Source: Thioalkalivibrio sulfidiphilus (GTDB lineage: Bacteria > Pseudomonadota > Gammaproteobacteria > Ectothiorhodospirales > Ectothiorhodospiraceae). Taken from it: DNA of 34,491 bases. Shown in pieces: positions 16,546 to 23,891 of this stretch; position 1 is the stretch's first letter, and every line of letters begins with the position of its first letter. A model generated the notes under the pieces. It was not told where the DNA came from. It was given only the letters and a program-made list of their open reading frames with translations, and made no database searches. The stretch spans positions 1 through 34,491 of the forward strand of contig NZ_KB898953.1 in assembly GCF_000377945.1 (NCBI RefSeq), given 5' to 3'. A program made the position numbers and the translations under genes.

Positions 16546-16713
16546 TCCTCTCGCAGAGGCGCGGGGGCGCAGAGAAAGGCAAAATCAAAATCGATTCTCT
16601 CGCTAAGACGCGAAGACGCCAAGAAATGCTTTGGAATTCTTGGGATTTCCTTTGCGTCTTTGCGAGAGTAATGGGGTTGATGTTCTCCGCGCCCCCGCGC
16701 CTCTGCGAGAGAA
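16546..16713. repeat. Nested hairpin repeats (one element inside another)
   Basis: The outer arms are 16546-16576 and 16683-16713, with 29 of 31 positions complementary (cgc variant). Inside them is a second pair with CTCTCGCTAAGACGC (16597-16611) and GCGTCTTTGCGAGAG (16654-16668), which pair at 14 of 15 positions. The inner element is more AT-rich. The GGCGGGCACGGCCCACC palindrome variant follows at about 16730-16752. No gene lies between 16452 and 16801. Confidence 0.8.
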
Positions 16714-16801
16714 CAGGATTTTCGCTTTTCCGGCGGGCACGGCCCACCCAATCAGCCAATCCCAAGTCTCAGTGACACCGGGCGAGATGAGGTGTCGGGC
16801 A

Positions 16802-17647
16802 TCAGGAATGGGACAAGTTCACATCCCGAGCCACATCGAATAACCAGCCATAAGGCGACAGATAGTCAACAGGAGAGACTGGAATGCGCTCCCAGGCATG
16901 CACCTGGATTTCGGGGTTCAGCAACCCACCACGACACAAGGTCACCGTCTCGAAGCCCAGTTTCTCTTTGGCAATAGCGGAAATTCGGGGGAGAGAGGGG
17001 AAGGCCCGCCCATAGGGAATCGCGAAATGCTTGGGTGGCGCACCTACCCAGTCACGGATATCCTGCGCGGAGCCCTCTATCTCTGCGATCCCTTCTTCCT
17101 CCGGCACTGCCCCAAGGTCACAGTGATTCCTGGTGTGGGCACCAATCTCATGACCCTCTTCGTGCAGCGCCTTTACCTGCTGCCGAGTCATCCAGCGGCT
17201 CTTGATGCCTGCCGACACGTCCCAAGGGGCCTGTCTGTCTGAGTCGATGAAATGCGTGGTGACAAAAAATGTGGCAGGGAGAGCATTCCGATTCAGCACG
17301 GGTGCCGCTAACTCCGCGTTGTCCGCGTAGCCGTCATCAAATGTAATGGCGACGCTTCCATCCAACTCGCGACCTTCGCGTACCCGCTCAGCCAGCTCTG
17401 TCAATGTGCAGACCCGCATATGCTGGGCGAAGAAACGACAATAAATCTCAAAATCGTCAACACCACAACGAAGTGCGCCGGTGCTCGGCGCCTGGGTGAT
17501 GGAGTGAAATGCGACAATGATGCCCCGCCCCCGGAAGCGGCGATGATGCATCCCGCTCAGAACGAGCACCCGGCCCAGCAGATCCTTGACGGATTTGGCT
17601 GCAAAAGCGCGCCCGCGACGAAGCCATTGCGATGAACCACTTGGCAT
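16802..17647 (-). CDS. Polysaccharide deacetylase (NodB-homology, CE4)
   Basis: A 281-residue protein from the ATG at 17647. The metal-dependent deacetylase core shows motif 1 TFDDGYADN (Asp104, Asp105) and motif 2 GAHTRNH (His171, His175), followed by FAIPYGR. These enzymes remove N- or O-acetyl groups from polysaccharides or lipid-linked sugars. The start is chosen because its ATG overlaps the stop of the phosphatase gene as TGATG, giving translational coupling; an earlier in-frame codon at 17662 is also open. No export signal is evident, so it may act on a cytoplasmic or lipid-linked intermediate. Last gene of a three-gene minus-strand operon. Confidence 0.88.
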   Translation of the reverse strand: MPSGSSQWLRRGRAFAAKSVKDLLGRVLVLSGMHHRRFRGRGIIVAFHSITQAPSTGALRCGVDDFEIYCRFFAQHMRVCTLTELAERVREGRELDGSVAITFDDGYADNAELAAPVLNRNALPATFFVTTHFIDSDRQAPWDVSAGIKSRWMTRQQVKALHEEGHEIGAHTRNHCDLGAVPEEEGIAEIEGSAQDIRDWVGAPPKHFAIPYGRAFPSLPRISAIAKEKLGFETVTLCRGGLLNPEIQVHAWERIPVSPVDYLSPYGWLFDVARDVNLSHS

Positions 17648-18174
17648 CACCCCACCCCCCATTTCTGGTGTAAACCATGAACCACCCGATCAATCAGATC
17701 GAATACCTCGCGGAATACGGCCTCATCACGCCCGTAAGGATCTCTGACCACAGAAAAAGGGTTTCCGCAGAAATGGCTCATAAGGACAGCTTGACAACCC
17801 TCGTCTCGAACACGAGGACGCACCGCTAGAAAATGGTGCAACTGGGCGGGCAGGACGAGATCCCCTGGGCGCAGCTCCAGGTCAGACCACGCCGTGGTTC
17901 GATGGGAAGTCAGATCCAAGCCTCTGGCCTGAGCCTCAACAATGGTTTGTGGGTACGCGGGTAGGCCCGGCGTTGTATCCACACCAGCGGAAACCGCCTC
18001 GAAGCCAAGGGACCGAGCCACCGCTTCAGCATAGGCACTTCGGCAAATGTTTCCAGTGCACACGAAGACCAGCCTCTCTGGCCTGACCTCAGGCGCCCGC
18101 CCACCGAATGCATTGATCCCAGCACGATTGACGAACCACTCCACTGCCGTATTGGCGTTTGAACGCAATCCCAT
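17647..18174 (-). CDS. Low-molecular-weight protein-tyrosine phosphatase
   Basis: A 175-residue phosphatase of the Wzb/Etp type. The active-site loop CTGNICRS gives Cys39 and Arg45 (CX5R). The general-acid region DPYGRDEAVFREVFDLI is present near the C-terminus. A ~33-residue N-terminal extension before the core is longer than in Wzb. These enzymes dephosphorylate BY-kinases and nucleotide-sugar dehydrogenases in capsule and exopolysaccharide synthesis. No Wzc-type kinase is in the window. The stop overlaps the deacetylase start (TGATG), and 78 bases separate it from the upstream glycosyltransferase. Confidence 0.9.
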   Translation of the reverse strand: MGLRSNANTAVEWFVNRAGINAFGGRAPEVRPERLVFVCTGNICRSAYAEAVARSLGFEAVSAGVDTTPGLPAYPQTIVEAQARGLDLTSHRTTAWSDLELRPGDLVLPAQLHHFLAVRPRVRDEGCQAVLMSHFCGNPFSVVRDPYGRDEAVFREVFDLIDRVVHGLHQKWGVG

Positions 18175-18252
18175 TAACCCATCCCTTTTTCACAAGTACT
18201 CTTGGCATCGCCACCAGGAGAACGCACCAAAACACACCCGGCAAAATCGTTT

Positions 18253-19368
18253 CTATCGAGAAGCAGTCGATTTCCCCACCGCCTTGAGATAAAGCCGCTC
18301 ATAGCGATCCGCCATAACATCCAGAGAGAAACCACTGATCGCACGCTCGGAGGCAGCCTTGGCAACATCTTCGCGCAAGGCAGGATTACCCATCATGCGC
18401 AACATCGCTGCGGCTAACTCATCTGCGTTGCCAGGCTCGCACAACAGACCATGCTTTTCGTGCTCGATCAGTTCCGGCACCCCCCCGCAGCGCGTGGCGA
18501 CAATAGGTAACGCGTGAGCCATCGCCTCAATTAACGACAGGGGCATTCCCTCGGTGAGCGAGCTGGAAACGACACAGTCAACGCTCTCGAAGAAACCCTG
18601 GATATCGGCTACATGCCCCAGAAACTCGACACATCCCTGCAATCCCAGTTCCTCACGCTGCTTCAGCAACCGCTCATAGAGCCCCGCCTTGTCCGGTTCG
18701 CCAGCTATCCGAATCCTGATCGACTGTTCACCAGCACAAATCTGTGCGGCAGCATCCAGGAGGACCGAATACCCCTTGGGCTCTCTGATGTTGCCGAGAG
18801 CGCCGAACGTAAATGGCTGCTCAGATCGGAATGTATTTCTCTCCTTCAGCGCAGATTCCGCAGAAATAGGGATGCCATTCGGTATCATCCTCGCCTTGGC
18901 CCGAATGACAGGAAAATCATGCAGCACCTGCCTCTCCAGCGCCTCGGAAACAAAAACCACATCGGAGGCAAACGCTCTCAATATCAGGCACTTGGCTAAT
19001 TGCGTCCGCTTGCTCCCTTTCAGGTCCGCATGTCCATGGATTGTGGATACCAGCGGTACACGCGTCAGGGCGGACACCGCCGCCGAATAAACCGACGCGT
19101 CGAACATGTGAGCATGGATAACGTCGATTCCCTTATCAATGACAATACGACGGAGCCGCCGAACCGTCTCCGTCCGGGTCCCATTCCGTCCGCCTGTATA
19201 AAGCAACCATGGCAAGCCCCGCTGTTCCGCGGCCTTAGACACCCAACCGTCTGCAGGAACGGCCACCAGGCACTCATGTCCGCGCAGGCGCATCGCCCGC
19301 CCCAGATTGAGCATCGCAGTTTCGGCCCCACCAGGGCCGGACGTTTCGGAAACAAGAAGGACACGCAT
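18253..19368 (-). CDS. Glycosyltransferase family 4
   Basis: A 371-residue GT-B retaining glycosyltransferase. The N-terminal domain has the donor/acceptor loop SGPGGAETAMLNLGRAM and IHAHMFDAS. The C-terminal domain has LGNIREPKGYSVLLDA and the GT4 signature SSLTEGMPLSLIEAMAHALPIVAT (EX7E). It transfers a sugar from an activated donor to a growing lipid-linked chain at the cytoplasmic membrane face. First gene of the minus-strand operon with the phosphatase and deacetylase. The ribosome site before the ATG is weak. Confidence 0.9.
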   Translation of the reverse strand: MRVLLVSETSGPGGAETAMLNLGRAMRLRGHECLVAVPADGWVSKAAEQRGLPWLLYTGGRNGTRTETVRRLRRIVIDKGIDVIHAHMFDASVYSAAVSALTRVPLVSTIHGHADLKGSKRTQLAKCLILRAFASDVVFVSEALERQVLHDFPVIRAKARMIPNGIPISAESALKERNTFRSEQPFTFGALGNIREPKGYSVLLDAAAQICAGEQSIRIRIAGEPDKAGLYERLLKQREELGLQGCVEFLGHVADIQGFFESVDCVVSSSLTEGMPLSLIEAMAHALPIVATRCGGVPELIEHEKHGLLCEPGNADELAAAMLRMMGNPALREDVAKAASERAISGFSLDVMADRYERLYLKAVGKSTASR

Positions 19369-20044
19369 GCATCGATGGTACGGCTAGCGTATGACCTTTG
19401 CTAGCCTGCATATCTCGCCGGGGTGACACCCGCTGGAACAATCTGCCAGGCTGCGCATTGCGCCCACTGAAGATAATTTTTCATTTAGTTTCTGAGAGTT
19501 GCGCGACGACCGATATACGTCTCGCAAGAGGCCGCAGCCAGGACTAAGGAGAACTGAAACCAATCCCGAGCGATGGGGCCAGCCAATCAGGCTGGCAAAC
19601 AGAGCCTCCAGAACAATCCAGAACTCGTTGCCTGGCCCACTCACCCCCTCCGGGCGAGCGCTTGTATTCACCCTACCAACAGCGCAGAATCCTACAAAAA
19701 ATCGCCGGGTCTACGACAGTCATCCGGCGAGGGAAAATAACCTTAAGGAACTGTTTTTATTATAAAATTTCCCCAGATCGCCCCCGCGATCGGAGGCCCG
19801 AGCACCACATGTACCAGGAGCACTGCGCCCCGTAGCAATTAGTAACCACCGGACCCGGTCATTCGCATCCTGGGCACACAGGCACTCCCGAGGGATGAGT
19901 GTGGTGTCACCTCAACCGAGATTGCACAGCCGTTGAAACTTGCGTAACTGGGGGGGGGGAGCTCACTTCCTCCTGCCGAGAAGAACTGAGAAAGCCCCCA
20001 ACAACACTCGGCAAACGAGTACGCAACAAGATCATGACTTCGCC
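19369..20044. other. Divergent intergenic region with a G10 tract
   Basis: No convincing gene is seen in these 676 bases. They separate the minus-strand glycosyltransferase operon from the plus-strand SGNH/MBOAT operon, so promoters for both should lie here. An AT-rich patch with TTATTATAAAATTT is at about 19757-19770. A run of ten G bases lies at 19950-19959, 85 bases before the chosen start of the next gene. The hairpin repeats common further left are absent. Confidence 0.5.
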
Positions 20045-21034
20045 ATGGAAACGCTAAAGGCAACAATCAACACAACCTACGCGGCAGTCATATCTGCAAC
20101 GACCGCTCTGGCTCGTTTTCTCAGAACACAAAACCCCGGATACATCCTCGCTGCCGTACTTCTTATCCTGCTCACCGCCGAATTGGGGCTGCGGACCATC
20201 GAAAGCAGCCTGTCCGGAAACGTCCGTCACATTACTGAGTTCAAGACTCAATTCGCAGACCTCCGGTCCACCACACCTGAACCCGAAACGAAAACCCTCG
20301 TCGCCGTCGGGAACTCACTAGTCAACAATGCCCTGAACGCGCCCATGCTTGCGGAGCTCACCCGGGCACACGTGCCCGCAGACGTTCAGGTGATCAAAGC
20401 GACGCCCGATGCCACTTTTGGATGGGACTGGTGGTGTTTGATAAGAAATCAAATCACCAATCATCATAAACATGTGGGTGAACATCTCCTTCTGGGGTTC
20501 GCCTGGGATCACCTGACAGACCAGCGACCGCCTAACGCCTCCCGGATGGGTGCCTTCTTCTGCGAGCCGGCAGATTTCGCCCCGTTGATCCAATTGGGCA
20601 TGACGGACCATTCCAAGCTCGCTGAGTTCTGGGTGGGCCGCTTCTCCCGACTCTACGCCCATAGAGAAACGATCCGCAGTCGCCTTCTTGACGCGTTCGT
20701 CCCAGAATATCGCGAGTACACACGCGCCCTTAACGCGGCCGGCCAGGAAACCACCCCGCAACGTCACCACCCCGACTACACATACAATCTTCTCAGTTCT
20801 AAGCTGAGCCTCCTGGCCGCCTCCCAGATCAATGTCACGATCATTGCCATGCCCACCGTCACACCCTATGAGGTGGATGCCAATCTCATCAAAACGATAA
20901 TAGATAACGGTGCACAATTCATTGACCTCAGACGCCTGCCCGTGAACGAGGCAGATCACTACCTCGACCCGATCCACCTCAATGACCAAGGCGCTGAGAT
21001 CTTTACGAAATATCTTGCCGAAGCGCTTCATTAA
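20045..21034 (+). CDS. Membrane-anchored SGNH-like protein of an O-acylation pair
   Basis: A 329-residue protein with one N-terminal membrane segment (about 33-45) and a periplasmic domain. The block AVGNSLVNNAL (Ser91) resembles the GDS/GNS block of SGNH esterases, and DPIH (Asp308, His311) near the end supplies the other two catalytic residues. It precedes an MBOAT acyltransferase by 29 bases. In alginate (AlgI with AlgJ/AlgX) and D-alanylation (DltB with DltD) systems such a pair passes acyl groups across the membrane onto polymer. The frame is open upstream to a TTG at 19940 across the G10 tract, but the ATG at 20045 gives a normal membrane-anchor start. Confidence 0.75.
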   Translation: METLKATINTTYAAVISATTALARFLRTQNPGYILAAVLLILLTAELGLRTIESSLSGNVRHITEFKTQFADLRSTTPEPETKTLVAVGNSLVNNALNAPMLAELTRAHVPADVQVIKATPDATFGWDWWCLIRNQITNHHKHVGEHLLLGFAWDHLTDQRPPNASRMGAFFCEPADFAPLIQLGMTDHSKLAEFWVGRFSRLYAHRETIRSRLLDAFVPEYREYTRALNAAGQETTPQRHHPDYTYNLLSSKLSLLAASQINVTIIAMPTVTPYEVDANLIKTIIDNGAQFIDLRRLPVNEADHYLDPIHLNDQGAEIFTKYLAEALH

Positions 21035-21063
21035 GACAGCCCCAAAACCGTAGACGAACCTAG

Positions 21064-22485
21064 ATGCTTTTCAACAGCTTTGTTTTTTGGGGTTTCTTTG
21101 CCGCCGTCCTGCTCTTGTACAGATGGCTGCCGCACCGCTCCCAGAACCACATGCTGCTGGTCGCCAGCTACATCTTCTATGGCTACTGGGACTACCGGTT
21201 CCTATCGCTCATTCTGCTATCCACCGCCGTTGACTACGTTGCTGCCAAGGCAGTCGCATCATCACAACACCAAGGAGAGCGACGGACCTGGCTCGTTGTA
21301 TCGATAGCGACAAATCTCGGCATTCTCGGTTTCTTCAAGTACTGGGGGTTCTTCACAGCCGAGGCCGATGCGCTTCTGCAAGCCATGGGTTTTAACTCCG
21401 CTCTACCGGTCCTGAATATCATCCTGCCGATCGGCATTTCGTTCTACACGTTCCAGTCCATGAGCTACACCATCGATGTGTACCGTGGACAAACCAAACC
21501 TGCGGGCAGATTCCTGGATTTCGCACTTTACGTCTCGTTCTTTCCCCAGCTGGTCGCGGGCCCCATCGAACGTTCCTCTCGATTGCTCCCGCAGATCCTC
21601 CAGCCGCGCACGGTCGATCGACAGGCTTTTCACGAAGGTCTCTACCTCATCATTTCCGGACTCTTCCGGAAAGTTGTCGTTGCCGACAACATGGCACCGA
21701 TCGTGAACAGCATCTTTTCCAGACCTACCTCCGAGCTAACCGCCGCAGAGGTCATGATCGGTGTCTACGCGTTTGCATTCCAAATATACGGAGACTTCTC
21801 GGGGTATTCGAATATTGCCAAAGGGATCGCGAGGTGGCTTGGCTTTGATTTGATGTGGAATTTCCGAAATCCATACTTCGCCATTTCCCCCTCGGATTTC
21901 TGGCGCAGATGGCACATCAGTCTCTCGACCTGGCTAAGAGACTATCTGTACATTGCGCTCGGCGGTAACCGCGGCGGACGGCTGATGACGTTCCGAAACC
22001 TGATGCTGACAATGACACTTGGAGGTCTCTGGCATGGCGCGGCATGGAATTTTGTCGTTTGGGGCGTTTATCACGGGCTCCTTCTGATCGGCTATCGCAT
22101 TGCAGGGCTCGACGGAGGTGATTCAACCTCAACAAACAAGATGAGCCAGTTCAAGCGCGTGCTCTTGATCGTACTCATGTTCCACCTAATCTGCTTCAGC
22201 TGGTTACTCTTCCGGGCGGACTCAATGGAACAGATCACAGGCATGCTTGCCACGGCGGGAGGCGGACTTGGCTGGACGCCTTTCGTGACCTATTCCGCCA
22301 CCATGCTGCTGTTGTTCGCGGGCCCACTACTGGTATTGGACTATGTGACAGAGCGCAAGAACGATCTCTATTACCCAATTCGCACCTCGGGCACCACACA
22401 GATTGGCATGTTCGCTTACATGATGCTGACGCTTATCATTTTCCCTCCGCCCGCGACCCAAGAGTTCATCTATTTCCAATTCTGA
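21064..22485 (+). CDS. MBOAT-family O-acyltransferase (AlgI-like)
   Basis: A 473-residue polytopic membrane O-acyltransferase of usual AlgI/DltB length. Seen are VLLLYRWLP and FLSLILLSTAVDY at the N-terminus, the conserved FPQLVAGPIERSSRLLPQ, the region DFWRRWHISLSTWLRDYLYIALGGN, and the catalytic WHGAAWNFVVWGVYHG (His324, His337). It moves acetyl groups from cytoplasmic donors to the outer face, where the SGNH-like partner transfers them to polysaccharide. Same operon as the SGNH gene upstream. The deacetylase begins about 155 bases downstream. Confidence 0.92.
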   Translation: MLFNSFVFWGFFAAVLLLYRWLPHRSQNHMLLVASYIFYGYWDYRFLSLILLSTAVDYVAAKAVASSQHQGERRTWLVVSIATNLGILGFFKYWGFFTAEADALLQAMGFNSALPVLNIILPIGISFYTFQSMSYTIDVYRGQTKPAGRFLDFALYVSFFPQLVAGPIERSSRLLPQILQPRTVDRQAFHEGLYLIISGLFRKVVVADNMAPIVNSIFSRPTSELTAAEVMIGVYAFAFQIYGDFSGYSNIAKGIARWLGFDLMWNFRNPYFAISPSDFWRRWHISLSTWLRDYLYIALGGNRGGRLMTFRNLMLTMTLGGLWHGAAWNFVVWGVYHGLLLIGYRIAGLDGGDSTSTNKMSQFKRVLLIVLMFHLICFSWLLFRADSMEQITGMLATAGGGLGWTPFVTYSATMLLLFAGPLLVLDYVTERKNDLYYPIRTSGTTQIGMFAYMMLTLIIFPPPATQEFIYFQF

Positions 22486-22639
22486 GCCGACCATGCTAAT
22501 GACTGAACCGCGCACCTGCGGAACAAACATTGGCGATTGATATGGCTATACTCATGGCAGATTACGCGCAATAGAAGTACTACCTGAAACTCAGGCTTAA
22601 AACGAGAGCAATAGACCATCCAAGAGTGACGACGCATCC

Positions 22640-23641
22640 ATGCTTAGGAAGGCCCTCAAGAAGATCGCCATTGAATCCGTATCGCGACTCGGCCCACAAG
22701 CCTGGCCCTCTCGGAAGCCCCGTCTATGGGTACTCATGTATCACAGAGTGCTTCCAATCGGAGACCCACGCCGTTCGTCTGAAGAACCCGGCATGGTGGT
22801 CTCCCCGGAAACCTTCCGGAAGCATATTCAATGGATAGGATCCGAATACGAGTTGATGGGTCTGGGTGAATGGATCGAGCGCGCAATAAACAAACAGACA
22901 CTACCGGACAAGGCATGTTGCATCACCTTTGATGATGGGTGGCAGGACAATTATGAATTTGCCTTCCCGATACTTAAGGAAACCGAAACACCGGCCACGA
23001 TCTTTGCTGTCTCCCACATGATTGGCACCCAAGAACTGTTCTGGCCCAACAGATTGGCGCGGATTCTTGTTCATGAAGAGTTGAAGAATCTGCGCAACGA
23101 TGATCGATCCTGGTTAATGGGTATCATCACATTTCAACTTGGGGTGCGCCCCACTCTCGACCAAGTTTCCGGGACCATAGCCAACGCCAAGGAATATGAC
23201 GATAACCGCATACAGGATCACCTGAACTCCATCGAAGATACCCTCAATATCTCCCACGCAGGGAATCAAGCCCTGGCTGACTGGGGTCAGCTTCGAGAGA
23301 TGTCCAATAGCGGGCTGGTCGAAGTAGGAAGCCACACGCGCTACCACACACGCATTCTGCCAAGTCTCTCAGAAGAAGCGGTGAGCGCCGAAATCCTCGG
23401 GAGCAAGCACCTCTTACAGGAACAACTCAACCGACCCATCCGGCTGTTTTGCTACCCCAACGGCGATGTGACGGACTTCGCAAAACGGCAGGTTGAAGCA
23501 CACTACGAGGGCGCAGTGACGACCCAGATTGGTATCAATCGGAGCGATGCTGACGTCTATGCGATCAAACGAATGGCCGTTCACGATGACATATCCGGCC
23601 GTCGGTCTGACCTTTTTGCGCGCCTGTCTGGCTGGCTATGA
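22640..23641 (+). CDS. Polysaccharide deacetylase (CE4), second copy
   Basis: A 333-residue NodB-homology protein. Motif 1 is TFDDGWQDN (Asp98, Asp99) and motif 2 is GSHTRYHTR (His232, His236), followed by RLFCYPNGD. It has an insertion of about 90 residues between the motifs compared with the copy at 16802-17647, with which it shares little outside the motifs. No signal peptide is evident. The stop overlaps an ATG as ATGA (23638-23641), suggesting a coupled small reading frame. It probably trims acetyl groups from glycan, acting opposite to the upstream MBOAT pair. Confidence 0.88.
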   Translation: MLRKALKKIAIESVSRLGPQAWPSRKPRLWVLMYHRVLPIGDPRRSSEEPGMVVSPETFRKHIQWIGSEYELMGLGEWIERAINKQTLPDKACCITFDDGWQDNYEFAFPILKETETPATIFAVSHMIGTQELFWPNRLARILVHEELKNLRNDDRSWLMGIITFQLGVRPTLDQVSGTIANAKEYDDNRIQDHLNSIEDTLNISHAGNQALADWGQLREMSNSGLVEVGSHTRYHTRILPSLSEEAVSAEILGSKHLLQEQLNRPIRLFCYPNGDVTDFAKRQVEAHYEGAVTTQIGINRSDADVYAIKRMAVHDDISGRRSDLFARLSGWL

Positions 23642-23781
23642 ACGACAGCAAAGCCCGTGAGGCTCTTCACACTATGGCCCTGAATGAATGGGCGATACTT
23701 CAGCCAGAATTACCATACGCAAACAAGATGATTCATTGGCCTTGGCGTTCCCAGGACATCACCACCCATGTGCCTACTTGA
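23638..23781 (+). CDS. Small open reading frame coupled to the deacetylase
   Basis: A 47-codon frame starting at the ATG of an ATGA overlap with the deacetylase stop. The product begins MNDSKAREALHTMALNEWAI and ends in THVPT. I do not recognise it. The ATGA overlap is the only support. It may be a real small gene or the 5' end of a gene truncated where the AT-rich segment begins. The rest of the gap to 23891 shows nothing clear. Confidence 0.3.
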   Translation: MNDSKAREALHTMALNEWAILQPELPYANKMIHWPWRSQDITTHVPT

Positions 23782-23891
23782 TTGAAGTCGTGGGATCTAA
23801 ATGGGTATTCATGCAGATCAGGCACGCCAGTATTGATATTGCCACTTGAACATTGATCGTACCGACGAATACGTGATTGAGGTATACATCC

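Noticed and set aside
19384-19671. A 95-codon minus-strand frame in the divergent gap
   Set aside because: No recognisable motif, no ribosome site, and it occupies the expected promoter region.
23818-23845. Possible sigma54 promoter before the beta-helix gene
   Set aside because: GGCACGCCAGTATTGA has the -24 half but the -12 GC is two bases out of register.
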